Below are positions 11,631 to 24,100 of a stretch of 38,090 nucleotides of DNA, piece after piece. Where the stretch lies: positions 1 to 38,090 of the forward strand of contig JARKPK010000084.1 of assembly GCA_029975295.1 (NCBI GenBank), read 5' to 3'. Position numbers and translations under genes: made by a program. How positions within the stretch are numbered: position 1 is the stretch's first letter; every line of letters starts with the position of its first letter. The DNA comes from Thermoguttaceae bacterium. GTDB lineage: Bacteria; Planctomycetota; Planctomycetia; Pirellulales; Thermoguttaceae. Below the pieces are notes generated by a model. The model worked only from the letters and a program-made list of their open reading frames with translations. It searched no databases and was not told where the DNA came from.

Positions 11631-12041
11631 TTGAAAATGGCGGCGGCGGGAGAGAGTCAGGGCAACCGTGTTGAGCGCGGTCGAAAAACGACCGCGGCGG
11701 GCGGCGGAGAAGGCGGCGGCGAGATCGAGTTCGTCGAGAAGCTGCCGGGGCTGTTTGATGAGAAACGGGTGTACACCGACCTGGGCAAATGGGTCACGGT
11801 CGCCCGGCGGCAAGGCGAAACGTGGTTTGTCGCCAGCATGGCCGATGGCAGCCCGCGGTCTTTCCAACTCAAGCTCGACTTCCTCAAACCGCGCGTCGCC
11901 TACCTCGCGAGCATCTACACAGACACGCCGGGCAAACAAACGACCACGCATGTCCGGCAACGGGTTGACGCCGAGAGCGTTGTCGCCATCGACATGGAGC
12001 CCAACGGCGGACATGCGATGACTATCGAGGAGGACAAGTAG
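11631..12041 (+). pseudogene. fragment matching the C-terminal domain of a GH97 alpha-glucosidase
   Basis: The open frame is at most 136 residues (TTG start at 11631, ATG at 11637). From residue 31 (about 11721) to the stop it resembles the C-terminal beta-sandwich of glycoside hydrolase family 97: IEFVEKLPGLFDEKRVY, then LGKWVTVARRQGETWFVASM, then a strand pattern ending in DMEPNGGHAMTI. GH97 enzymes are about 650-700 residues and act on alpha-glucosidic or alpha-galactosidic bonds; the whole catalytic barrel is missing here. The first 30 residues are low-complexity (Gly/Glu/Arg) and do not look like GH97. No convincing ribosome-binding site precedes it. It is best read as the 3' remnant of a gene truncated on the cas side. 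A small independent protein is possible but less likely. Confidence 0.55.
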
Positions 12042-12056
12042 CCATACGGCATGCTA

Positions 12057-12110
12057 CGGCATCGGTTGCTCTAGTGCTTCTGGCGTCCGCCGCAGCCGCG
12101 GCCGATGCCG
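12057..12110. repeat. inverted repeat between convergent genes
   Basis: CGGCATCGG (12057-12065) and CCGATGCCG (12102-12110) are perfect 9-nt complements in the 90-nt space between the GH97 fragment stop and the end of the giant LEPR gene. The loop is long (36 nt) and no T-run follows, so this is a weak candidate for a shared bidirectional terminator. Confidence 0.3.
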
Positions 12111-12131
12111 CAGTGCCACGCGCGGCCCATT

Positions 12132-15100
12132 TCAATCGGACAATCCCGTTGCCCAGAAGTTGCGAACGGGGCGGCTCCGACTGAAAGCAGTTGTCGGGCG
12201 CATCGCAGAACTGCCGCCTTCAGCAAACGCAGCTACTCTCGGATCACGAAGGCCCACGGCAAGCCGGCGTCGGCCGGGCGTTGTCAGAGAGTCTGTCAAT
12301 TCGTCGGCCAACGAACCAAATCGGGGTTCGAGCAACCAGTCGGCGTATAGCAGCGCGGCGCGCCAGCGCGTGCCCGCGGCCTCAGCGCGTCGGGCGACGT
12401 CGGGGGCATTGGCGACGGGATCGACGACCACGTCCGCGATTGAGCCGGAAGCCAATTCTTCCACCACGGGCGCTGCGGCAGGCTGTGCGGCGACGCCGCT
12501 TTCCGGCACGGCAGACAACAACACCGTTGTCTCCGAGATGACCTGCGGCGCGCCCGCAATTTCGGCCGAGTCGCCCAAACCAACAGAACCGGTTGCGGGC
12601 AACACAGGGGGCGGAACAACGAGCGTTTGCCCCAGCTGCCGCCGAGCCAACAGCACGTCGGTGGCATTGACCAAGCCACTGCCATTGAGATCGCACATCG
12701 CGTCGGCGCCCACGGCGGCGAAAGGCCGAACGGATGCGGCCACATGGTCAACGTCCGCTTGCGTTACTGCGAGGTCGCCGTCAACATCGCCGGGCAACAC
12801 AGCGAAGCGGAATCGAAAATCGCCGCCGGCCGTTCCGTCGCCCGACGGGTAGCTCGCGCCGTTCGGGTCGGAAGGTCCTGCCGGATTCGTCCATTCGCCG
12901 TCAAGACGGTTGCCGGCCCAATCAGTGATCGGGCTGCTGGAGTCGGCGTTGAGAACAAGTTCGAGCACATCGGCGGCGATCGCGGTGGGCAGGGTCCAAG
13001 TGGCGGTGAACGTGGCCGAGTCGTAGCCGAAAACGGCGTCGGACAAGTCGTAAGCGGACCGAGAAACGCCGAACAGCGACAAATCGTCGCGATCAACGCT
13101 CACGTCTTCGCTAAACACGATTCTAATCTGATTGATGTTCGTCCAAGGCGCCGCTTGCCATTGGCTTGCGCCGCTTCCGACGCCAATCGACCAGCCGCCG
13201 ACGTGCATGGGCCCAAGCGAGGCCAGCGAGTCGAGAAAACGCCCCGACCACGCCGTGCTGCCGAGCAACACATTGACCACCTGCGGCGGCGTGGCGTCGA
13301 TCAGCCACGAGGCGGTTGCGCCCGACAACAAATGATTGCCGCCCCCGTCTTCGATGCCTGAACCGCTGGACGGCAATGCCAGCAGATAGTTGCCCGATCG
13401 AGATGTCAGCGGAGCGAGATTGCCCAGTATCCAAACGCGATTGTCTACGGTGGTGAGCGTTTCGGCGCCGGTGAGCAAATTCGATCCGCCGTTTCGAGTC
13501 AGCACCAGGTCGCCCAAATCGAAGTCTTCGATCGGTTCGCTGAAGGTGATGGTCACTTGATCGACGCCGGCTTGGTGCGGTCCGGGGGGCAGCGAGCCGA
13601 TTGCCACCGTCGGTGCGACCGTATCGATATTCACGGCACCGAGGCTTGTCGCGTAACTGACTCGACCGTAGCCATTGTTCACACAGACCGTCAACGGATA
13701 GCTCCCGTCGAGCAGGGGCTGCACAACGTTGTCGGCCAGGCGCCACGTAAAATTGCCGTTGTTGGTCGCAGCGTAGTACACATCTCCCACACGAACGGTC
13801 ACCGCTCCGACAACATCCGATACCGCCCCGCCGACCGACGGCGTCGGGTCGGAGCCATTGTAATTGCCGACGGTTATCGACATCGGTTGGGCGACGACGT
13901 ACGGGGCGGCGGGCACGAGAAACCGACCGTCGATCGGCAAACCATCGAACGTCGTTCCATTGCGTTGCCAGGCCACGGCCAGGTTTCCGCCTCCGCCGCC
14001 CTGTTTTTGAATCGCCTCGATGTAGTAGCGATGTCCGGCGACGAGGTGGACGAAGACGGATTTTTGCGAAGCGAATTTCGTCCATTCTCGAGAGCCTGTC
14101 GAGCCGGAGACCGACGCGATCAGCGTCCGATTGGCCGGGTCGTCGTCGCTGGAAAGCCACAACTCGCTGCTGTCGTCGCTGGCGATGTAGAAGCAGTAAT
14201 CGCCGGTGGTTTCAGGCACGATGTAACCGCGCATGCGTTCGCCCGAATTGGTGAACTGATTGACCGGTGATTCGAAGAGCGATCGCACCTCTTGCTGCGA
14301 AAAGCCGCCGGGAAACGCCGACAGCCCCGTCAAATTGCTCACTGCCGTGCCCGAGCCGATGTTCAGCCAGTACTCGCGGAGGATGCCGCCGCCGTATTTG
14401 AACGACGCTTGCAGGCCGGCAGCGGGAAGCGGACCATCGCGCCCGAGAACGCCGGCCGCAACCACCTGCCAAACGCTTCCCAACCCCATGGTCGGCACAG
14501 TGAGGATCACGGTTCTGCCATCGCCGGCCAACGCCGCCGCCAACGGAGCAAACGGAGCGCCGCCGGAAGATATCGCATAGTTGGCCGCTTGCTCAGCGGC
14601 AGCACGATCGAGCGGCTCGGTGAAGGTCAAGTAAACGGTCGTCGGATCGGTCGCAATGGCCGATGCAATGCCCGCCGGCCCGATCACCAAGCTTGCCGAA
14701 CGGGCGCCTTCGATTCGACTGGCGTTGCGCGCCGAAACCTGGTAAGTGTGGCGCGTCGCGGTCGAGACATTGACGTCGGCAAACGTGGGTTCGGTCGAAT
14801 AGGCATAGACCGCGCCATTGCGATAAATGACGTAGTCGGCCACCACTCCGTCGACTTCGACTGCGGGATTCCACGAAAGCACGACCGAGGCGTTGTCGGC
14901 CCCTACGCGGGCGCGCAGTCCCTCAACCGCCGCCGGCGAGGTCGCGTCGATATCCGGACCAAACGGAGAAAGCCGAATGCCCGGAATCGGCAATGCCGGA
15001 TCGTTGTTTTCCCAAACGCCGCCGGGCAACTGCCAGCGAACAGCCAAGTTGTCGCCGCCGCTTCCCTCCTTGTGCAGCGCCTCGATGTAATAACGGCGTC

Positions 15101-18100
15101 CGGCTTCGAGCTGAATGGGCACGGCATTGTATTGCGTTGTGAACTTCGTCCACTCGCGCGAATTCGTCCATCCGGAAACATAGGCGATCTTCACCTTGTT
15201 ATTCGGATTCTCGTCCGTCGAGAGCCACAATTCACTGCTGTCGTCGCTGGCGATCCAGAAGGTGTAGCCCCCGCTCACCGGCGGAACGATGTAGCCGCGA
15301 ATCCGCGTACCGTAGTAGTCGCCGAAGCTCACCGGCGCTTCGAACGATGCGATGTAGTTCGATCCGCTGGGGTTGTTCGGGAAGTTGGGATTGCTCGTCA
15401 AATCCGCAACCGCCCCGCCCGTGTTGAGTCCCGTCCAGTACTCGCGCAAGAGATAGCCGACGCCCTGCGGCACAAAGGTGAAACTCAGCGGGAGCGCGGC
15501 AGGCAGTTGGCTGCCGGCGCGCGTGGTCAGGCCGTTGATGGTCAGGGCATAGCTGGCGCCCGGCGTCATCGGCGACGCAGTGGTGAGAATGATTCGCGTG
15601 TCGTTGCCGGCCAATGAAACGCCGGCCAACTCGCCTCCGGAAAACACGTAACGGTCGAGGCTTGCCGCCGTCGCAGGATTCAGCGGCTCGCTAAACCGGA
15701 CCTCAATGTGCGTGATGTCGATCAACAGGTACGACACCACGCCGGGAACCGAAGCAACGATCGCAGCGCGGTTGCTCTCGTAGCCGTCGCGATTGACGGC
15801 AGCGACCTGATAGACGTAAGAGACAGCGGGCTGCACGCCCGAGTCTGTGTACGCGGGGACGGACGAGACGCCGATCGCGATGCCGTCGCGATAAATCACG
15901 TAATGGCCGACCGGGCTGTCAACGTCGACTGAAGGAGCCCAACTCAACGACACCTGAGCGCCGGGAGCGAATTGGGCTGTTGCAACGAGCCCGTCCGGCA
16001 CGCTGGGCGGAGTTTTGTCGATCGGCACATTTTCCCCGCCGGGAGTCCCTCCCAACTGGGTTGCGCGCCAGTTGATCGAGTCGTTGCCGTACCCAGCGGG
16101 TCGAATGCGCATCAGTGCCGGACCGTTGCCGTCGGGCTTGCTCGGCCAGTTGTTCCGATCGCTGTAATTGACTCGGTCGATTTCATAGCGGGGAATGACG
16201 CCCGGATCGGGATTGCCTGCCTGATAAAGCCTTAGCATCTCGCCGTCGTTGTTCAATCCGCCGCTATACACCCCGGCGACGGGAATATTGTTGGCAGCGA
16301 TGCCATAGCGGGCGTCGAACGCGGCGTAGTCTCGAACAAGCACCAGCCGCTCGCCCGGCGCCAGCGTCGTGCGGCCGCTTCTGGTCGCGAACGAGTCGAG
16401 CAAGGGCGAAGCGGCAACCACCTCGTGGCCCGGCCTGACGAACTTGACGGTGTCAGCGATTGTCCAACCGCCGACGGCCGTAAGCCCTCGGGCGAGTTGC
16501 ACGCTGCCCGCGCCGGCAAACGCGAAACTGCCCAGACTGACCCAAACGTCGGCGGCCGAAATCGCCGGCTGATTCTGATCGACCGTTACAGTGATCGGCC
16601 CGCCGACTGCGTTGATTGTGTACCGGGCCGAGTCGTCCAAGTCGCGGCGTTTGCCGTCGCCATCGATCAAGGTGAAATGGACGAGAACTTCGTACTCCCC
16701 GTTGAGCAATTCCGGACAGTTCCAAGTGGCCGTCGCTCCCGACTCCAACGTCCACAGCTCGCTGCCCATGCCGTTGGAGTACCACCCGAAACTGAAGCCG
16801 ACGCCGGCGCCGATGTGGAACTCGGCAAGCGAGAGGACTGATTCGGAGCGGTTGTAAAGCTCGATGAATTCGAATGCGTCGGCGTCAGTGAATCCGGCCG
16901 CGATTTCCGCGGAGGTGGGAGCGGCCGGGTGATACATGATTTCACTGAGAACCAACGGCGCAATATACGGCACGCTGTTGGCCCCGCCGGAGTAATCCGG
17001 CCCGGTCCCGAATGTGGGCGTTTGCAAGAGTGTAAAGTCCGTGCCGCCCGTCGAACGCGTGTGCAGCCCGGTGGAAACGCCCTCGGGCGCGGCGCCGAAA
17101 TCGACCCGTTCGCGATAGCCCCCCGCAGCGCCGTTGGCGTTTGACGACAGGTAAACCTCGTCGCCGTGCTCGCTCAGCGCGAAAGGCGCACGGCAGCCGG
17201 GGTCGGCCGTGTTGCCGAAGTGACTTAGCTCGGTAAGCACCAAGTAGCCTTTGGGCGCTATGATCGTGCCGGCGGCGATCTGATACATTTGCAGATCACT
17301 CCGACGATCGCTGAGGAACCAACCGCCAATGTCGATCGGCTGGTCGGTCGTGTTGTGCAGTTCAATCATGTCGCCCTGCGTCGGGGACGTGTGCGAGAGC
17401 ACCTCGTTGATGATGATCGCGCCGGGCGCAACCAGAACGTCGTCGTACCCCGGCGTGCCGCCCGGCGCCGCGCTGGAGCGCCACCCTCCGCTTTCGTCCC
17501 ACAACGACAGCGACTGACCCGGGCTGCGCACCGTCAGCGAAAATCCGTCGCCATCGGTGTGTTTATACCAATCGTCGCTGTAGGTGAACTCGTGGATCAC
17601 GCCGCCCATCGGCGACTCGAGGATGATCTTCTCGCCGACGCCGTCGAGCCGGCCGCTGTATTGGCCGACCACCAACAAGCTTTCCCAAGCATCGCCAAAC
17701 CGGGCGCGCAAGGCGTCGCCGTAACGAAACCGAAACGCCGCAGCATTGGCCACGACGAGCTTGAACTGCCCCGGCTCGATGATCACATTGGGGAACTCAA
17801 ACGAGACCCCTTTGGTAAGTCGCAGGCCGCCAAGCGGCAACGGCTGCGTTCCGATATTGGTGATTTCCAGGTACTCGAAAAGGTTTGCGTCGAAAAACCC
17901 GGCGGCGATCTCCGCGGCACTCGGCGCGGCGGGAGTGTACATCAGCTCCGTCAGTCGGATCGACGGCGCGAGGTTGGCGTAGAACGCCGCGACCGACAAC
18001 GCGCTCCACTGGCCGCCGTCGAAGGCTCGGGCGGCAAGTGTTGCACTTTGGCTCGGAACGATCGGCCCAACATAGGCGATGGCCGCCGGATTCAGTCCGC

Positions 18101-21100
18101 CGCCCGGAAGCCGCGGATCTGTTCCATCAAGCGTATAGTAAACCGTGCCGCTCGGGGCCGTGATCGACAACACATCGCCCGGGTCGAACGCGCCGCCATG
18201 CTGCGCCCGGCCGTTGAGCGCGAAGGCCGGGGCGTCGATTTGCGGGTAGAGCCCTGCGTCGCGGAGCTGCTGCAAGACGACGGCAGTTCGTTGCGGCAGA
18301 TAGGTGGTCAGCGTCCAATCGCGCTGGGCGGTCCACATCGCCGGCGTGTCGGGCGTCGTTTGATTCACGTCGCCCCAGCGGGCCGACTCGGCAATGACGG
18401 CCAGCTCAATTGTCCGGGCCAACTCGGCGTAACGGGCGATCGAGGCCTCGGGCGTCAGGGCGCCGCCGTTGAACATGTGCCGCTGCACGTGGTCGGCAAA
18501 CATCATGCGAAACTCGGGAACCGCAACAAGGTAGTAGTAGGGCCGCGCAATCATCACGTTCACGCCCAACTGGTTCTTGTACAGATCCGAATTGAGCCCG
18601 ACGGACCATTCCGCGTCCCAACTGAACGACTTGTAGCCGGTGCTGTCGGGACCATTGGGGCGCGCGGCATAGAAGTTGTGGCTCGGCCAATCGCTGTTGC
18701 CCAAGTAGAAGTTCAACAGCATGTAGTCGATGTAATTGTGCATGTCGAGCAACACCGGGTAGTTCGTGTTGCGCGATCCGTCGGGGTTCTGCCCCATAAG
18801 CGCGTAGAACATCTCGGCATTGTAAACGCCCGATCCAAAGGCCAGACCGCCGTTGACCGTGTCGCCCAAAAGGCGAAAATCGGCCGGGTTGAACGCCGTT
18901 TTCGCGCCCGAAGCGGCAAACAGTTCCACGCCGGCGTCGCCGTCGTGTTGGTAATACACCAGTTCGACGGTGTAAACGCCCGCGCGCGGAATGACCACCG
19001 TCGTCAACGTATCGGTCATGCCGCGCAGGCCGTCGTAACGCATTTCTCCCAGCACGTTGACTCCGTCGCGCAGCCGGAAAAGAAATCCGTCGTCGCAGAA
19101 GACGCCAAACGTCCACGTTCCGGCGGTTGCAACGGTCACCGCCGCCTCCACGGCAACAACAAAGTCTTCAACGGCGTTCCGCCCATCGCTGCCGACGCCC
19201 GGAAACAGCGTATCGGCCGCAAAGTGCCCTTGATTGCCGGTATCGAGGAAGTTGACGACGTTGCGGTATTCCCGCGCCGCGGAAATGTGCTTGGAGGGGT
19301 CGTCGATCACGCTCTGCGCAGCAGCCAGGTTCGTAATCGGAATGTTCGCCTGATAGACCGTGACCGCGGCCAGATCGGCGAGCGATGCGCCCAAGCCGAG
19401 CTTGGCGTGGTCGCCCACCAGCCGCCATGCTGTGGTTTCGCTCCACGACGACCACTGGCCGGGCGCAGCGAAGACTTCGATTTCGGCCCCGCCCGTTCTC
19501 TGAAAATAAACGAGGCGCAGCCGGTAGGCGCCGGGCGTGTCGATAAAGACGGACTGCAACGTGTCGCCAGGGGTGCGAGTGCCGGCGTAGGAAACGTCGA
19601 GCACGGTTTCGTCGTCGCGAGTCAAAGTCAGCCGAAAGTCCTCGTCGCTGCTCACGCCGAACGTCCACCACCCAGCCGCAGGAATGGAAACGGTTGTTCG
19701 CGATTCCATCACTACGTTCTGCACCGCCACGCCGCTGCTGCCGAAACCGCTTGTGCCGGGAAATACAACGCTGCTGCCGAACCGACCGTCGCTGCCTGTG
19801 CTCAAAAAGTTCACAGTCGCCGTATTCTGCGTGCTCGTCCACGCCTGCACATTGCGGCGGACGGTGATGGCGCCGGTGGCGATCGTCGCCGGCGCGCCAA
19901 GCACCTTGTACGAAAACGTGTTCGCCGTTGCCGCAGTTATCACGAATGTGCCGTTGTATTGCCCCTGAGAAGCGCCCGAAATGTTCACCACGTCGCCGTC
20001 ACTGAAACCGTGGCCGGGCAAATGAACGATCGCCACAGCCCCGCTGCGGGTGATTCCGTAAGGTTGCGCGAAGATCGCGCCGCTGGCCGGCGTTGACGGC
20101 GTGCCGGAGACGGTGTAGCTGAACGTGTTGGGCGTAACATTGCTGATCACAAACGAGCCGTTGTAGGCCGACTCGTTCGCGCCGCTGATCAGTATCGTTT
20201 CGCCGTTGACGAACCCATGCCCCGCCAGCGTGACCGTCGCCGTCGTGCCCACGCGGGTGATGCCGGCCACGGGCAGAGTCATCGCTTGGGCGAAAAGCGC
20301 GCCCCGTGCCGGCGCGCTCGGGGCGCTGGACATGCTGTAGTTGAACGTGTCGGCGGTGACGCCGCTGATGACAAACGTGCCGTTGTAGGCCGACTCGCCG
20401 GCGCCGCTGATCTGCACCCGTTGACCGTTGACGAAACCGTGTCCGGCCAGGGTCACGGTAGCCGTCGTGCCTGCGCTGGTGATGCTTGCGACAGCCAACC
20501 TCGGCGCTGCGCCGGCGGGCGAGAGCGAAGGTTGCGTGATGATGTTTTCCGCATCGGCGATGCTCGCAACATTGATCACCGACGCCAAGGCCGCCAGCCC
20601 CGGGTTCGTTGTCGCCGTAACATTGCTGTTGACCAATTGCCACGCCGTCGTGGCCGACCAAGAGCTGAAGCTTCCCTTCGCAGCATAAAGCTCCAACTCG
20701 GCACCGGCGGTCGTCCCCTGAAAATACACCAGCCGCAACGTGTACAGGCCGGCCTCGGTGATGTTGACCGTTTGCAGGGTGTCGCCCGGGGTGCGCAAGC
20801 CGCTGTAGGACGAATCGAGCACGGTCGTGTCGTTGCGAATCAGTTGCAGCCGGAAGCCGTCGTCGCTATTGACGCCGAACGTCCAAGCGCCCGTCGTGGG
20901 GATGAAAATCGAACTGTTCGCCTCGATCACGAAGCCTTGCCCGGGCGTGCCGGCGGCCGTTCCGGGAAATTGGCTGTTGTTGCTGGTGTAGCGGCCGTCG
21001 GCGCCCACGTTCAGAAAGTTGATCGTGCTGAACACGCTCGAATACGACCACGCTTGCTTCGCCGACGACTTGAGGATGTCTTCGGCAGCGGCCAGAGTCG

Positions 21101-24100
21101 TCAGGGGCAGCACCAGATACGAAGCGATTCCACCTCCGGCCGTGTCGCCGACCAATCGCCAGTTGCTTGTTTGGCTCCACGAGCTGTAGTTCCCCTGCGC
21201 GGCGAAGAGTTCCAATTCGGACCCGCCGCTGCGCTGAAAATACACGAGCCGCAATCGATAATCGCCTGCCTGGGTGATGTTGAACGCCTGGATTTTGTCG
21301 GCAGGCGAACTCATCGTCGTGTCGTTGGCAAGCGTGTACGTGTCGGTGCCGTTGGTCAAGGTCAGCCGAAATCCATCGTCGCTGTTGACGCCGAACGACC
21401 AGTACCCGGCTGCGCCAATGGTGATGCTGCTGATGATTTCGACGACGAAATCATTGGTCGCCGTCGTACCGGCGCCGGGAAAACCGGCGTTGCCGGTGGT
21501 GAAACGGCCGTCCGCTCCGTTATTCAAATAGTTCACCGTGGCGGTGTTGTGTTGGCTGACCAGCACCTGCTTCGAAGCCGTGCTGATCACGCTTTCGGCC
21601 TCGGCCAAGTTGCCCACCGTGGTGTTCGACTTGTAATAAATCGACGTGAAACCCGGCGTACTCGAAGCTGCCGCGGCATAATAGGTCACGTTGAACCCGG
21701 GCGCGCCCGCCTGGTAGATCCGATTGGCGACGCCCCAATTCGTTTTCGCCAGCAAATCGTTCCATGCGGGCAACTCGCTGGTGACGCCATCGGAGTAGCC
21801 GGCGTTGTTCGACTCCCAATCGTCTTTGTCGCCGCCCATGTAATCGGCGGCGAACGACTCGTCCGGTCGCTCTGTCGCCTGATAGATGCCCCAATACAAT
21901 CCATCGACAAACAGATGGACCCAACGCGAGTGATGGTCGGGTTGCCCCATGGCCAAATGCGTATCGGAGGCGAAAGTGTCGCGGATGTACTGCACGATCG
22001 CTCCGTTGCCGGGCCAGGAATCGTTGAACTGCGACCGGAGGATGATGGAATCGAACTGCTCAACTGCCCCAGCGCCGAACAGCGACGTTTGCAGCTTCGT
22101 CGGCCCGTAGTCGCCGCTGAAGACAATGCGGAACGAATGTTTTTTGTACTGCGGCCGCCGTCCCACGCCGCCGTAAATGTTCACCCCGGCGTTGATCTGG
22201 AAATCGTCGCCGGCGCCCGGTCCAAAGTATTCCAACGACCCGGGCACGCGCATCGGATCGCCGTTGTAGTCAGGATTCAGGCTGATGGCCTCGTTGGCAT
22301 AGATGCCGTACTGCGGATCGAAAAGGTGATCGCGGTGCAGCGACAACGACATCGACGGGAGCGACAACAAAGCGTCATTAAGCAGATTCTTGTACGCCGG
22401 GTCTTCGGTAATCCGCGGATCCATGGCGTAGTCGGCCGGCCACGAAGCCCAATTCGACGGAAACCCATCGGGCGTTGCCGACTGTCCGATGATGTCGGCC
22501 AAAAAGATGTACGTCGAGGAAACCGTATCGCTTTTCTCGAAGCCGTCTTTGACGGAAACGGCGCGAACCACCGTCGTCGTATTGAGCGTCAACGGCACGG
22601 TGTAGCGTTGGCCCAACCGGGTGGCTCCGATCGATCCCGTCGCCGGCGACGACGGCGTGCCGGTGATCGTGTACGCGAAGGTGTTGGCGGTGACGTTGGT
22701 GATGACGAAATCGCCGTTGTACTCGGTTTGCACCGCGCCCGAGATTCGAATGCGGTCGCCCTCGGAAAACCCGTGGCCCGTCGAGGTCACGGTTGCCGTC
22801 GTGCCGGAGCGGACGATGCCGCTGACCGACCGATCAACCTTGACCACGCTCAACGCGCCGGAGGCTGCGACGCCGGGCGCCGTCGCCATCGTATAGGTGA
22901 ACGTGTTTGCCGTCACATTGCTGATGGCGTACACGCCGTTGTACGCTGCCTGGGTCGCCCCCGAAATGCATACGAGCGAGCCTTCGGTATAGCCGTGGCC
23001 CGTCGAGGTCACCGTCGCCGTCGTGCCGCTCGATGTGATGCTGCTGATCGAACGGGTGATGTAGGGCATCGACGGATCGGAGCCGTCGAGCGTGAAGTAA
23101 ATGGTCGCGCCCGGCGTGCTCGATGTCAGAACAAGAGCGACGGATTGGTCGTAGAACCCGTGCGGCGCGCTGAAGGTGGGCGCGTCGGCCTTCTGCCATG
23201 TGTCCGAAGTGTTGGCCGTTCCGGGGGTCGGCGTTGTGAAGAAATGTCGCCCGAGCGAAGTCGAAGCGATTCGCGCGATCTTCGGCGCGATCAACAGATC
23301 GCCGTCGCTGCCCGGGGCGAGCAGAGCCTGGATCGCCAGAACGTTCCCGCTCGCTTGCAGGCGATTCGGGTTGCTGTCGTCAAGAAACGCGCTGAGGTCG
23401 ATCGTCTCGTAGGTTGACGATTGAACCTCGCTGGTGCGCGGCGCCAGCGCCCGGCTGTCCCACGCAACGCTGGCGGGGGCGTTGCGACGGGCGATCTCCA
23501 CTCCGTTGAGATAGGCGACGTAGCCGTCGTCGTAGGCCATCATCAGGACAAGCGATTCCTCCGGCGACAAGTCGGGCGCGTCAAAGGTGATCCGGGTGTA
23601 TAGCGAGCTGCCGCCCGCCTGCTCAATGGCGTTGCGGACGTCGGTTCGGACGAGGCTTGCCACGCTATGGGCCGGTCCGGTGAAAGGAGAACTTCTCACC
23701 GCCAGACCGCCGTTGGCCGTATCGCCGACAAGCCGAAACGTGTTCGTGTTGAACGCCAGATCGTACCGCAACGAGGTAATCGTGCCCGTGGCCGGCGAAC
23801 TCGGCGCGCCGCTGATCGTGTAGGTGTAGGTGTTGGTCGTCACCCCAGAAATGACGAAGAAACCGTTGTATTCCGGCTGATTGGCGCCGGCGATTTGGAT
23901 GATGTTGCCGTTGGCATAGCCGTGATTGTTGCTGGTTACTGTGACCGTGCTGCCCGAACGGGTGATGCTGCTGATCGAGCGCGGCGTGTTCGTCGCTGCC
24001 GGCGCAGCAAACAGTTCGACCGCTGCAGAGCTCGCACCCTGGAAATAGACCAAGTTCAATTCGTATTCGCCCGGCGCGGCGAAATAGGCCACGCCGATCG

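Noticed and set aside
10793-11674. Plus-strand 293-residue open frame upstream of cas3
   Set aside because: Its start overlaps cas3 antisense, composition looks random, and no family or ribosome-binding site was recognised.
17289-23417. Two long plus-strand open frames (17289-20096 and 20217-23417) inside the giant LEPR gene
   Set aside because: They are antisense to a gene with clear domains, have Arg/His/Val-rich sequence without recognisable motifs, and are expected from high-GC codon bias.
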